A stretch of DNA of 47,737 bases from an uncultured beta proteobacterium. Its GTDB lineage: Bacteria; Pseudomonadota; Gammaproteobacteria; Burkholderiales; Rhodocyclaceae. Each line of letters opens with the position of its first letter. Position 1 is the first letter of the stretch. Below, in pieces: positions 1 through 8,081 of this stretch. The stretch is from contig CAISOB010000002.1 in assembly GCA_903886975.1 (NCBI GenBank), positions 1 to 47,737 of the forward strand, in the 5' to 3' direction. The translations under genes were made by a program, and so were the position numbers. The notes beneath the pieces are model-generated. The model did no database searches. It worked only from the letters and a program-made list of their open reading frames with translations, and was not told where the DNA came from.

Positions 1-425
1 CAATGTCGACTTGTGATCTGCCAGCGACGTTGCATCCTGTGCCGATGACGAAGCACGGTAGACCATTCCCCCGAGCAGCGGCTTTGTGTTCACTTAGCGG
101 CCGGATCACTTCCAGATGTCATCAGTCTCGTACGGGTCGGGTCCGGCTGTAGCGTGATGTGCCAAGCGGTCATTCGGGACGACTTCACGGCCTACGACTG
201 TTGACCTGCCCATTGCGGACCTACTTGGGCCCGGTCGCCAATGGCGGCAAAGGCCGAACTCCGGCCCTCCCTAAATCGAGGTAACCTTGGTTCTAGAAAG
301 CCCGTCGCGCAAGAAGACCCTGCGCCCTCCAGGCGAACGAGCCAATTGGTCGAAGGTATGTAGGGTGCCGCGGAATCGAATTAACTCTGGCCTCTTAAGC
401 CAGCGCCAGATGCCTGGAATCTTTG
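1..425. other. Gene-poor left edge
   Basis: No convincing coding sequence is visible in the first 425 bases: all frames are broken and none gives a recognisable protein. A short inverted repeat (CTGGC at 387-391 and GCCAG at 399-403) lies about 20 bases beyond the stop of the anion permease on the minus strand and could be a weak terminator, but it has no T-run. Phrases such as GCGGTCATTCGGGAC (166-180) and CCCATTGCGGACC (209-221) look to me like the degenerate non-coding repeat debris seen in many proteobacterial genomes. That is an impression, not a match I can check. Confidence 0.4.
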
Positions 426-1667
426 CTAAAGCCAATAGATGCCGAAGAGGATGGTGAGTACGGTTAGCGGCGCGCCCACCTTGAAGTAGGCCCAGAATCC
501 GACCGTGATGCCGGCCCCCTGCGCGCGCTGGACGACGATCAGATTGGCGACTGAACCGACCACTGTCAGATTGCCGGCCAGGGTCGAAGCCATGGCGATC
601 ACCAGCCAGGCCTTTTGTGGGTCGTACATGGTCGCGACGAACGGCTTGAGCACCAGCACCGCCGGCACGTTGCTGACCAGGTTGGAGAGCGCTGCCGTGA
701 CCAGCGAAAGAACGGCCACGGAGTCGAGATGCTGCCTGGCCACAGTGGCGATCACACCGGGCGTGAGCATGATCTTCTCGAAACCGGCGACGACGATGAA
801 CAAGCCGACGAACATCACGAGCATCGGCCAGTCGATTTCACGGTAGACCTTGTGCGCCTTGATCCGGCGCGTAAACAGCATGAACGCGCCGCCGAGAATG
901 GCGACCTTGGCCACCGGCTGGCCGGCGAAGAACAGGGCGATCATCAAGCCCGTGACCACGAGCGACTTGATGATGATCGTCCGGTAGAAGCGAATCGGTT
1001 TCGCGACCTCGACGGTGAAGACCTCGCGGGTCAGGAACTCGCGGCGATAAATCAGCGCAATCAGCGCAACGGTGAGCACCAGGCCGGCAACGGCGATTGG
1101 CGACAGGGCCGCGGCGAAGTTCGCGTAATGGATGCGCGACAGGCTGCCGACGATCATGTTCTGCGGGTTGCCGGTGATGGTCGCCACGCTGCCGACGTTG
1201 GAGGCCATGGCGATGGCCAGCAGGTAGGGAACGGGGTTGCGCTTGAGGCGTATGACGATATCGAGGACGAGCGGGGTCATCGCAAGACAGATGGTGTCGT
1301 TGACCAGAAAGGCCGAAAGCGAGCCGGCCATCAGCACGACGGCGGCCAGCAGGACCAGCGGATGCCGGGTACGGCTTACCACCCATTCGTTGATCAGCAG
1401 AAAGAATCCCGACAGCCGCAGGTTGGCGACGACGATCATCATGCCGAGCAGCAGGGCGACGGTGTCGAAATCGATCGCGCGATAGGCTTCGTCCAGCGTG
1501 AGGACGCCCAGCCAGACCATCAGGCTCGCGCCGAGCAGCGCCGCGCCGGCGCGGTCGAGGTGATATCCCGGCAGCTTGCCGATCGCCAGGAAGAGATAGG
1601 TGGCGGCAAAGGTCAGGACAGCGGCGACCGTCGCGGCGTCGTGCCATAGAATCTGGGCTGTCGGCAT
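426..1667 (-). CDS. ArsB/SLC13-type anion permease
   Basis: This is a polytopic inner-membrane protein of 413 residues, close to the usual length of the ion transporter superfamily that includes ArsB, NhaD and the SLC13/DASS dicarboxylate carriers. Two family signatures are visible: FLVNDTICLAMTPLV around residue 120, and ITGNPQNMIVGSL around residue 165, the re-entrant helical-hairpin motif with conserved Asn and Pro. About eleven hydrophobic segments can be counted. The substrate cannot be told from sequence; arsenite, sulfate, dicarboxylates or Na+/H+ exchange are all possible. No arsR or arsC is nearby, so arsenite is not favoured. It is transcribed divergently from the MFS gene at 1927, and its leader contains a 7-bp hairpin (1701-1719). 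The initiator ATG at 1667 lacks a strong Shine-Dalgarno sequence. Confidence 0.8.
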   Translation of the reverse strand: MPTAQILWHDAATVAAVLTFAATYLFLAIGKLPGYHLDRAGAALLGASLMVWLGVLTLDEAYRAIDFDTVALLLGMMIVVANLRLSGFFLLINEWVVSRTRHPLVLLAAVVLMAGSLSAFLVNDTICLAMTPLVLDIVIRLKRNPVPYLLAIAMASNVGSVATITGNPQNMIVGSLSRIHYANFAAALSPIAVAGLVLTVALIALIYRREFLTREVFTVEVAKPIRFYRTIIIKSLVVTGLMIALFFAGQPVAKVAILGGAFMLFTRRIKAHKVYREIDWPMLVMFVGLFIVVAGFEKIMLTPGVIATVARQHLDSVAVLSLVTAALSNLVSNVPAVLVLKPFVATMYDPQKAWLVIAMASTLAGNLTVVGSVANLIVVQRAQGAGITVGFWAYFKVGAPLTVLTILFGIYWL

Positions 1668-1700
1668 CGGGGCAATTCCATTTGCATTGATCGTCTTGAG

Positions 1701-1719
1701 CGGATGCGCTGTGCATCCG
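1701..1719 (-). repeat. Hairpin in permease leader
   Basis: CGGATGC (1701-1707) and GCATCCG (1713-1719) form a perfect 7-bp stem with a 5-base loop, between the divergent permease and MFS genes and 34 bases upstream of the permease start. It could be an operator or a leader hairpin; nothing identifies its ligand. Confidence 0.4.
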
Positions 1720-1926
1720 GCGGGACGGCCAGACTCACCCCGGGATTATCAGGCCATTGCCATGCCCCCGCAATTTCGCGTCGCGCCGGCGCACCCGGCA
1801 GCGGAGTTTCGGGCATCACGCCCTTCTCCCGGCCCGGCCTCCGATATAATCGAGGCAGCTGGTATTCGCTTACGAAGCGCCTCGCATTTCTCTTGTGCCC
1901 GACCCTAAGATCCCGACTCCCATTCG

Positions 1927-3129
1927 ATGCTAGGCGATCATTTTCGATTTGTTCTTCCCGACAGGCACGGACAGGCTTCCAAAGCCATCGTCTGGCTGAT
2001 CGGTTTTTTCGCCTTCCTCAATGTTTACTCGATGCAGGCGGTTCTGCCGCTGGTGATGCGGGATTTCCACGCTTCGCCGCTTCAGGCCGGAGCGACCGTC
2101 GGCGCGACGGTCCTGGCCGTGGCACTGGTCTCACCGTTCATGGGCATGCTCTCCGACGCGCTCGGTCGCAAAGTGGTGCTCTGCGTTTCGCTGTTCGGCC
2201 TGACGCTGCCCACCGCACTGATTCCGGCCGCCGCCAGCCTCCATCTGGTGGTGGTCCTGCGTTTTTGTCAGGGACTGTTCATTCCCGGCATCGTGGTGAG
2301 CTTCATGGCCTACATCGCCGAAGAATTCAGCTTCGATGCCGTCGCCCGCATCACCGGCATCTACATCGGCGGCACGGTCATGGGCGGCTTCAGCGGTCGC
2401 TTCATCACCGGCCACGCGAGCCATCTGTTCGGCTGGCGCGGCGCATTTCTGAGCCTCGCCGCGCTGAATCTTGCCGGGGCTGCCCTCACCGTCTGGCTGT
2501 TGCCGGCCTCGCGTCATTTTGTCGCGCGTCGCGATGCGCGCAGCGCGTTGCGTGCCCTCGCCCACCATCTGCACAACCAGCGCCTGCTGGCCGCTTGCGC
2601 CGTCGGATTCTTCGTCCTGTTCTCGCTGGTCGGAACCTTCACCTATGTGAATCTGCTGCTCACCGACGCACCGTTCAAGCTGACGGTGGCCGGCCTGGCC
2701 AATGTCTTTTGCGTTTATCTGGTCGGCGTCGTGGTCACGCCGCTGGCCGGGCGATTCATGGTCAGGCTTGGTTTCCGGCGCGCGCTGCTCTGCGCCCTGG
2801 CGATGTCGTCCGCCGGATTGCTGCTGACGCTGCTGCCCGTGCTGGCCATCGTCATCTTCGGCCTGACGATCTGTTCGTCCGGGGTGTTCATCTGCCAGAC
2901 GGCGGCCATCAGTTTCATTGCCGAGAGCGTCAGCGAGGGGCGCTCGCTGGCGACCGGTCTCTATTACATGAGCTATTATGCCGGCGGGGCCGCCGGCACA
3001 TGGATCGCCGGATTGGCCTACGAGGGCTGGGGCTGGGATGGCTCGGTTGGATCGCTGATCGTCGGCCAGATGCTGGCGGCAACGATCGCCTGGTTCGCGT
3101 GGCGCAGGCCAGCGGCCAATGCTTCTTGA
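1927..3129 (+). CDS. MFS transporter, YnfM/drug-efflux type
   Basis: This 400-residue protein has twelve predicted membrane segments in two six-helix halves. After the second helix, near residue 75, it carries the loop MGMLSDALGRKVV, the MFS motif A (GxLaDrxGrkxxl). The overall pattern, including VYSMQAVLPLV near the start and late segments with a YYMSYYAGGAAGTW run, resembles the YnfM/arabinose-efflux group, which usually exports small molecules. The direction and substrate are inferred only from family. There is no clear Shine-Dalgarno sequence before ATG 1927, and the true start could be slightly downstream. The stop lies 43 bases before the GarR-like gene, so the two are probably co-transcribed. 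Confidence 0.8.
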   Translation: MLGDHFRFVLPDRHGQASKAIVWLIGFFAFLNVYSMQAVLPLVMRDFHASPLQAGATVGATVLAVALVSPFMGMLSDALGRKVVLCVSLFGLTLPTALIPAAASLHLVVVLRFCQGLFIPGIVVSFMAYIAEEFSFDAVARITGIYIGGTVMGGFSGRFITGHASHLFGWRGAFLSLAALNLAGAALTVWLLPASRHFVARRDARSALRALAHHLHNQRLLAACAVGFFVLFSLVGTFTYVNLLLTDAPFKLTVAGLANVFCVYLVGVVVTPLAGRFMVRLGFRRALLCALAMSSAGLLLTLLPVLAIVIFGLTICSSGVFICQTAAISFIAESVSEGRSLATGLYYMSYYAGGAAGTWIAGLAYEGWGWDGSVGSLIVGQMLAATIAWFAWRRPAANAS

Positions 3130-3172
3130 ACCGGTCCACGCTGCGCGTTCAACGCGAAGGAAGGGAACTGCA

Positions 3173-4051
3173 ATGAAAATCGGATTCATCGGACTGGGAC
3201 TCATGGGGCGCCCGATGGCGCTCAATCTCCTGAGAGCCGGCCACGAGATCAAGGTCTGGGCGCGTCGCCGCGAGACCATGCAGCCGCTCCTTGCCGCCGG
3301 CGCGCAGGCCGCCGCAAGCCCTGCCGAGATGGCCGCGGCCGTCGAAGTGGTGATTTCGATCGTCGCCGATTCGCCCGACGTGCAAGAAGTCATGCTCGGC
3401 ACCCGTGGCGTGCGCGAAGGGGCCAAGCCGGGGCTGATGGCCATCGACATGAGCACCATCTTGCCGGGCGTGGCCAAGCAGATTGGCCACGAGCTGAAAT
3501 CCCTGGGTGTCGAATTTCTCGACGCACCGGTTTCCGGCGGCGAACCCGGCGCCATTGCCGGAACCTTGACGATCATGGTCGGGGGAAGCGAAGCGGCGTT
3601 TGCCAAAGCCCGGCCGGTTTTCGAATGCCTGGGCAAGACCATTACCCATATCGGCGACTGCGGCGCCGGGCAGGTGGCCAAAGCCGCCAACCAGATTCTC
3701 ACCGGCGTCGGCGTACTGGCGGTGGCTGAAGCGCTCAATTTTGCCCGCCGGCATCAGGTCGATCCGATCAAGGTGCGAGAAGCGCTGATGGGCGGCAACG
3801 CCTACTCGAAAGTCCTCGAGATTCATGGCCAACGCATGCTCGACCGCAAGTTCAAGCCTGGCTTCAAGTCCTATATGCACCAGAAGGACATGAACATCGT
3901 CATGCAGAGCGCATACGAACTGGGGCTCTGCCAGCCGGCGACGGCGGCCGCGGCGCAAATGTTCAACGCCATGGTCGGCTCCGGTCTCGGCAATGAAGAC
4001 ACGACAGCCATGATCAAGCTGCTCGAGAGTCTTTCCGCGGGCGAAGACTGA
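3173..4051 (+). CDS. garR: Tartronate semialdehyde reductase (GarR-like)
   Basis: This 292-residue beta-hydroxyacid dehydrogenase has an N-terminal Rossmann fold (GFIGLGLMGRPMALNLL), the substrate-binding motif DAPVSGGEPGAIAGT near residue 120, and the catalytic-lysine motif GAGQVAKAANQ near residue 170. It aligns well by eye with E. coli GarR (DAPVSGGEP is shared), which reduces tartronate semialdehyde to D-glycerate in glucarate, glyoxylate and glycerate metabolism. Start choice: an in-frame ATG at 3119 lies inside the MFS gene, but the protein family begins at the ATG of 3173, which follows GAAGGAAGGG. It is one of three paralogues of this family in the window (others at 14949 and 33479), and the closest of them to true GarR. 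Confidence 0.85.
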   Translation: MKIGFIGLGLMGRPMALNLLRAGHEIKVWARRRETMQPLLAAGAQAAASPAEMAAAVEVVISIVADSPDVQEVMLGTRGVREGAKPGLMAIDMSTILPGVAKQIGHELKSLGVEFLDAPVSGGEPGAIAGTLTIMVGGSEAAFAKARPVFECLGKTITHIGDCGAGQVAKAANQILTGVGVLAVAEALNFARRHQVDPIKVREALMGGNAYSKVLEIHGQRMLDRKFKPGFKSYMHQKDMNIVMQSAYELGLCQPATAAAAQMFNAMVGSGLGNEDTTAMIKLLESLSAGED

Positions 4052-4083
4052 GCCGACCGGGCAAACACCCATCGGGCCGCGAC

Positions 4084-4120
4084 TCTGCGCCGGCATGCTG
4101 ATCAAGCAGGCCGGCGCAGA
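4084..4120. terminator. Perfect 11-bp inverted repeat after garR
   Basis: TCTGCGCCGGC (4084-4094) is the exact reverse complement of GCCGGCGCAGA (4110-4120), separated by 15 bases. It begins 32 bases after the garR-like stop. It lacks a T-run, so it may be a factor-assisted terminator, a transcript-stabilising hairpin or a repeat element rather than a textbook intrinsic terminator. Confidence 0.5.
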
Positions 4121-4263
4121 TTGCGGATAGTCCGGCGCTATGGTCGCCGCGTTCAGGCGAGGGAACCAGCAGCGCTTCCCGATGGCCTATAGCGGATGAT
4201 CGCCGAAGAATTCCCCGCGCTGACTATTCGCACTGCATCGTCTCGTTCGGTCGCGCGACGCAG

Positions 4264-4824
4264 ATGATCCTGATCATCCACGCTCACCCCTATCCGCAGC
4301 GCTCGCGCGCCGGTCGCGCGCTGCTCGCCGCCGTGCGCGACCTGCCACAGGTGGAAGTGCATTCGCTCTATGATGCCTACCCGGATTTCGACATCGACGT
4401 AGCCACCGAGCAGGCGGCATTGACGCGCGCCGATCTCGTCGTCTGGCTGCATCCGCTCTATTGGTACAGCGTACCGGCAATCCTCAAGCACTGGTTCGAT
4501 GTTGTGCTGCTGAGCGGTTGGGCCTACGGCGAGGGTGGCGATGCGCTGCGCGGGAAGCACTGCCTGTGGGTAGCCACGACTGGCGGGCGGGCCTCTTCAT
4601 TCGCCGAGACCGGGACGCATCAATTGCCTTTCCACGAGTTCGAGGCGCCGATCCGCCAGACCGCGCAATTCTGCGGCATGGTTTGGGAGCCGCCGCTCGC
4701 ACTGCACGGCGCCCAGGCGGTCGGCGAAGACGAGATCGCCGCGGCGGCCGTCGCCTTTCGCCGGCGGCTGGCGGCATGGCCAAAGGTCTTGGCTGACGAG
4801 GACAGTCCGGAGATCGCGCGATGA
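4264..4824 (+). CDS. kefF: Kef ancillary quinone oxidoreductase KefF
   Basis: This 186-residue flavodoxin-fold NAD(P)H:quinone oxidoreductase closely resembles E. coli KefF: it begins MILIIHAHPYPQRS, has the segment SLYDAYPDFDID near residue 37, VVWLHPLYWYSVPAILKHW near residue 58, and WVATTGG before an aromatic-rich segment. In E. coli, KefF binds FMN and is needed for full activity of the KefC potassium efflux system, and it also reduces quinones and reactive electrophiles. The stop overlaps the start of kefC by four bases (ATGA at 4821-4824), indicating translational coupling and the same KefF-KefC pairing. Confidence 0.9.
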   Translation: MILIIHAHPYPQRSRAGRALLAAVRDLPQVEVHSLYDAYPDFDIDVATEQAALTRADLVVWLHPLYWYSVPAILKHWFDVVLLSGWAYGEGGDALRGKHCLWVATTGGRASSFAETGTHQLPFHEFEAPIRQTAQFCGMVWEPPLALHGAQAVGEDEIAAAAVAFRRRLAAWPKVLADEDSPEIAR

Positions 4825-6632
4825 TGAGAGATGCGCTGGTCTATCTTGCCGCCGCGGTCATTTGTGTGCCGCTCGCATGGCGCTTCAAGCTCGGTGCGGT
4901 ACTCGGCTATCTGATCGCCGGGGTGCTCATCGGTCCCTGGGGCCTGAAGCTCGTCTACGACGTCGAATCGATCAGGAATTTTTCCGAATTCGGCGTGGTG
5001 CTGATGCTCTTCGTCATCGGCCTCGAGCTCGAACCCAAACGCCTGAGCGAAATGCGCCAGAGCGTTTTCGGCGGCGGCACATTGCAGCTGGCATTGAGCG
5101 GCGCGGCTCTGACCCTGGCCGGCGCGGCGGCTGGGCTGCCTTGGAAAGCGGCGCCGGTCGTCGGCCTGGCGCTGGCGCTGTCATCGACGGCAATAGCCGT
5201 GGCGACGATGAGAGAGCGCAATTTTCTGAGCACCCCCACCGGACAGACCGGCTTCGCCGTGCTGCTCTTCCAGGACATCGCAGCGATACCGCTGCTCGCC
5301 GCCATTCCGCTTCTCGGGGCCGGCTCGCTCGCCGCCGGCGGAGCGGAGCTTGAGAGCCTCGGTTGGTTGGAGGCGGCGAAAGTTTTCGCTGCGATCGTCG
5401 CGGTGATCGTCATCGGCGGCTATCTTTCGCGGCCGCTGTTGCGCCTGGTCGCCGCAACGAATCTGCGCGAGGTGTTCACCGCCTTCGCGCTGCTGCTGGT
5501 GATCGGCATCGCCCAGATCATGTCCCTGGTCGGCCTGTCGATGGGCCTGGGTGCTTTTCTCGCCGGAGTACTGCTCGCCAGTTCCGAATACCGCCACGCG
5601 CTGGAAACGGACCTCGAGCCGTTCAAGGGCTTGCTGCTTGGCCTGTTCTTCATTTCGGTCGGCATGGCGATCGATTTCGGGCTGCTCGTCACCCAGCCCG
5701 GTCGCGTCGCACTACTGCTGCTCGGCTTTCTTGCCCTGAAACTCGCGACGCTCTGGCTCACCGCGCGCATCGTCGGCGTCACGCCGCGCCAGCGCTGGCT
5801 GTTCGCCATTCTGCTGTCGCAAGGCGGCGAATTCGGTTTCGTCGTCTTTGGCGCGGCGCAAGCAGCACGTCTGCTCTCCGACGAGTGGGCGGGTCTGCTC
5901 AACATGATCGTCGCGATCTCAATGGCCACGACGCCGCTACTCCTGCTCCTGCACGACTGGCAGCAGGCGCGCAGCGAATGCGCGCGCGGGAAGAAGGTTG
6001 AAGCCGACGCGATCGACGTTCGCCAGGCGCGCGTGGTCATCGCCGGCTTCGGCCGCTTCGGGCAGATCATCGGCCGCCTGCTGTTTGCCAACGGCATAGG
6101 CGCGGTGGTGCTCGATCATGATCCGGATCAGATCGAGCTCTTGCGCAAGTTCGGCTACAAGGTCTTCTACGGCGACGCGACGCGCCTCGACCTGCTGCGC
6201 GCCGCCGGCGCCGGGGAGGTCACGCTGATCGTCAATGCGATAGACGACATCGAGGACAGCCTGCGGCTTGCCGACATCGTGCGCGAGAACTTTCCGAATC
6301 TGAAAATGATCGCCCGCGCGCGCAATGTGACGCACTACGTCGAGCTTCGCTCGCGCGGCGTGCTGCTGATCGAGCGCGAGACCTTCGAAGCAGCGCTCAA
6401 GGCCGGCCGCTATACGCTCGAGGCCTTGGGGGTTGACCGATTTCGCGCGCGCGACATGGCCAATATCTTCCGCCGCCACAATATCGCCGATTTGGAGGCG
6501 TTGATCCCCGTATTCAGCGACGAGGCGAGTCGCGTTTCGGCGGCCAAGGCCGGTCGCGCCGAGCTCGCCGCGCTGTTTGCGCGCGACCGCAAACAGTTCG
6601 AATCCGAGCAGTCGGGGCAGGACTGGCAGTGA
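4821..6632 (+). CDS. kefC: Glutathione-gated K+ efflux antiporter KefC
   Basis: A 603-residue CPA2 monovalent cation:proton antiporter. The first ~380 residues form about twelve membrane segments with the motif VLFQDIAAIPLLA (the QD pair of the CPA2 core) near residue 150. A cytosolic RCK-N/TrkA-N domain follows, starting VVIAGFGRFGQIIGRLL near residue 400, with VVLDHDPDQIELLRKFG and VFYGDATRLDLLRAAGA, almost word for word as in E. coli KefC. This domain binds glutathione and its adducts together with NADH, opening the channel on electrophile stress. It overlaps kefF by four bases. KefB is the alternative name; the KefF partner favours KefC. No promoter is obvious directly upstream of kefF. 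Confidence 0.92.
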   Translation: MMRDALVYLAAAVICVPLAWRFKLGAVLGYLIAGVLIGPWGLKLVYDVESIRNFSEFGVVLMLFVIGLELEPKRLSEMRQSVFGGGTLQLALSGAALTLAGAAAGLPWKAAPVVGLALALSSTAIAVATMRERNFLSTPTGQTGFAVLLFQDIAAIPLLAAIPLLGAGSLAAGGAELESLGWLEAAKVFAAIVAVIVIGGYLSRPLLRLVAATNLREVFTAFALLLVIGIAQIMSLVGLSMGLGAFLAGVLLASSEYRHALETDLEPFKGLLLGLFFISVGMAIDFGLLVTQPGRVALLLLGFLALKLATLWLTARIVGVTPRQRWLFAILLSQGGEFGFVVFGAAQAARLLSDEWAGLLNMIVAISMATTPLLLLLHDWQQARSECARGKKVEADAIDVRQARVVIAGFGRFGQIIGRLLFANGIGAVVLDHDPDQIELLRKFGYKVFYGDATRLDLLRAAGAGEVTLIVNAIDDIEDSLRLADIVRENFPNLKMIARARNVTHYVELRSRGVLLIERETFEAALKAGRYTLEALGVDRFRARDMANIFRRHNIADLEALIPVFSDEASRVSAAKAGRAELAALFARDRKQFESEQSGQDWQ

Positions 6633-6719
6633 CGCTCAGGCTCGCGGTTTTTGACGTGTAAATTTCCACAACGGCACCCGCGCAGGCTCGTTTGTCGACG
6701 CGGCGTGACGCGGATCTCA

Positions 6720-6749
6720 GACATTTGTCAATTAGTTTTGACAAATGTC
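6720..6749. promoter_or_regulatory. Perfect 12-bp inverted repeat, candidate operator
   Basis: GACATTTGTCAA (6720-6731) and TTGACAAATGTC (6738-6749) are exact reverse complements separated by six bases. The right arm contains the -35 hexamer of the promoter for the sugar ABC operon, so a protein bound here would block RNA polymerase. Each arm also contains a near-palindrome (GACA-NN-TGTC), with centres 20 bp apart, so two dimers could bind on one face of the helix. The core ACATTTGT recurs at 27312-27319 in front of the erythrulose genes. Confidence 0.7.
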
Positions 6750-6765
6750 GAATTACCGCTATATT
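6738..6765 (+). promoter_or_regulatory. Sigma-70 promoter of sugar ABC operon
   Basis: TTGACA (6738-6743), a 16-base spacer and TATATT (6760-6765) make a near-consensus promoter. Transcription would start around 6772, giving a leader of about 190 bases before the binding-protein start at 6961. The rest of the 6633-6960 gap shows no gene. Confidence 0.7.
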
Positions 6766-6960
6766 TCTACTTTGGTGGGCGCCTGTGAACCGGATTGAAA
6801 AGCTGTGCCTGCCAAGAGGCAGTTCCGGTCAATCCCCGAAACATTTGGATCTGCTTTGCCTGAAGTTGGGTGCAAGGTAGCTGCAGATATTCGGTACGCG
6901 GCGGGTGGTAAAAACGGCAGTTTCAACGTCTGAAAGACATCTATCTTCGAGGGGAAGTTT

Positions 6961-7950
6961 ATGAAACGAGTACTCAGGACATTCGCAATACTGGCGGCAA
7001 CGCTGGGACTTTTGGTGACCGGCGGTTTTGCCTATGGACAGACGGGCAAAAAGATCGTCATCGGTTTTTCCCAGGTGGGTGCTGAAACCGAATGGCGCGT
7101 GGCGATGTCGAGAATCATGAAGGAAACCTTCGCCAAGCAGAAGGATATGACGCTGTTGTTCTCGGACGCGCAGCAAAAGCAGGAAAATCAGCTCAAAGCG
7201 CTGCGTACCTTCATTCTGCAAAAAGTTGATTTCCTCGTCTTCGCCCCGGTTGTCCAGACCGGCTGGGATGCCGTGCTGCAGGAAGCCAAGGAAGCCAAGA
7301 TCCCGGTGATCGTCATCAACCGGCTGATCAAGACGAGCACTGTGAACAAGGAAGAATACACGGTCACTTTCATCGGCCCCGACAACATGAACGCCGGCCG
7401 GGAAGCGGCCAAATTCCTGATTGAGCAATTCAAGGATGCCAAGGCTCCGGTGAACGTTGTGCAACTCGAAGGCACCGTCGGCGCATCATCTGCCGTCGAG
7501 CGCAAAGCCGGCTTTGATGAAGTCATCAAGGCGCAAAGCAAACTGGTCTTGATCAAGAGCCAGTCGGGCGACTTCACCCGCGCCAAGGGCAAGGAAGTCA
7601 TGGAAGCCTTCCTCAAGTCGGCCAAGGCCGAAGGCACCAAGATCAATGCCGTCTTCACGCAATCCGACGACATGGGAATCGGCGCCATGCAAGCCATCGA
7701 AGAGGCTGGCCTGAAGCCTGGCAAAGACATCATCATCGTCGGCATTGACGGTGTGAAGGGCGCGTTCGAAGCGATGATCGCCGGCAAGCAGGCCGCGACG
7801 GTCGAAAATCCCGTCGATTACGCCAAGCCGCTGATCCAGGTCATTCGTGACTATCAGGCGAAAAAGCCGATTCCGGTTTGGGTCAAGCTCGACAACAAGG
7901 TTTACCCGGCATCCGTCGCCGCGAAGGAACTGCCGAACCGCATGTACTGA
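6961..7950 (+). CDS. ytfQ: Sugar ABC transporter binding protein (YtfQ-like)
   Basis: This periplasmic pentose/hexose-type binding protein has 329 residues. A signal peptide occupies about the first 25 residues (positive MKRVLR, hydrophobic core, cleavage near AYGQ). The mature part starts KIVIGFSQVGAETEWR and contains QQKQENQLKAL, APVVQTGWDAVL, LEGTVGASSAVERK and SQSGDFTRAKGKEVME, matching E. coli YtfQ almost motif for motif. YtfQ binds galactofuranose, but close relatives bind other furanoses or polyols, so the ligand here is uncertain. ATG 6961 follows GAGGGGAAG. It heads a five- or six-gene plus-strand operon, and two hairpins follow its stop. Confidence 0.9.
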   Translation: MKRVLRTFAILAATLGLLVTGGFAYGQTGKKIVIGFSQVGAETEWRVAMSRIMKETFAKQKDMTLLFSDAQQKQENQLKALRTFILQKVDFLVFAPVVQTGWDAVLQEAKEAKIPVIVINRLIKTSTVNKEEYTVTFIGPDNMNAGREAAKFLIEQFKDAKAPVNVVQLEGTVGASSAVERKAGFDEVIKAQSKLVLIKSQSGDFTRAKGKEVMEAFLKSAKAEGTKINAVFTQSDDMGIGAMQAIEEAGLKPGKDIIIVGIDGVKGAFEAMIAGKQAATVENPVDYAKPLIQVIRDYQAKKPIPVWVKLDNKVYPASVAAKELPNRMY

Positions 7951-7954
7951 TCTG

Positions 7955-7973
7955 CTTATCCTTTTCGGATAAG
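7955..7973 (+). repeat. Short hairpin after binding-protein stop
   Basis: CTTATCC (7955-7961) and GGATAAG (7967-7973) form a perfect 7-bp stem with loop TTTTC, starting five bases after the binding-protein stop codon. It could protect the 3' end of a processed binding-protein transcript. Confidence 0.5.
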
Positions 7974-7986
7974 ACAGAGCGTCACT

Positions 7987-8040
7987 CTTCTACAGCCAAA
8001 GACCAACAACAGGGTGCCGGCAACGGCACCCCTGTAGAAG
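7987..8040 (+). repeat. Nested stem-loop between binding protein and ATPase genes
   Basis: The outer stem is CTTCTACAG (7987-7995) with CTGTAGAAG (8032-8040). Inside it, GGGTGCCG (8012-8019) pairs with CGGCACCC (8024-8031) across a GCAA tetraloop of the stable GNRA type. The two stems stack directly at 8031/8032. The position, between an abundant periplasmic protein gene and its membrane partners, fits a processing, retro-regulation or partial attenuation element. Confidence 0.65.
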
Positions 8041-8081
8041 ATACGTTTCTTGCCGCATGAAATCGAGGGTCGAGAGTAGCC

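Noticed and set aside
370..420. tRNA-like look of the 370-420 stretch (short stem with TTAA in the loop)
   Set aside because: No T-arm consensus, no acceptor stem and no plausible cloverleaf can be drawn.
2131..3738. A 535-residue minus-strand frame across the MFS and garR-like genes
   Set aside because: It runs across two well-supported plus-strand genes; low-complexity composition and no domain.
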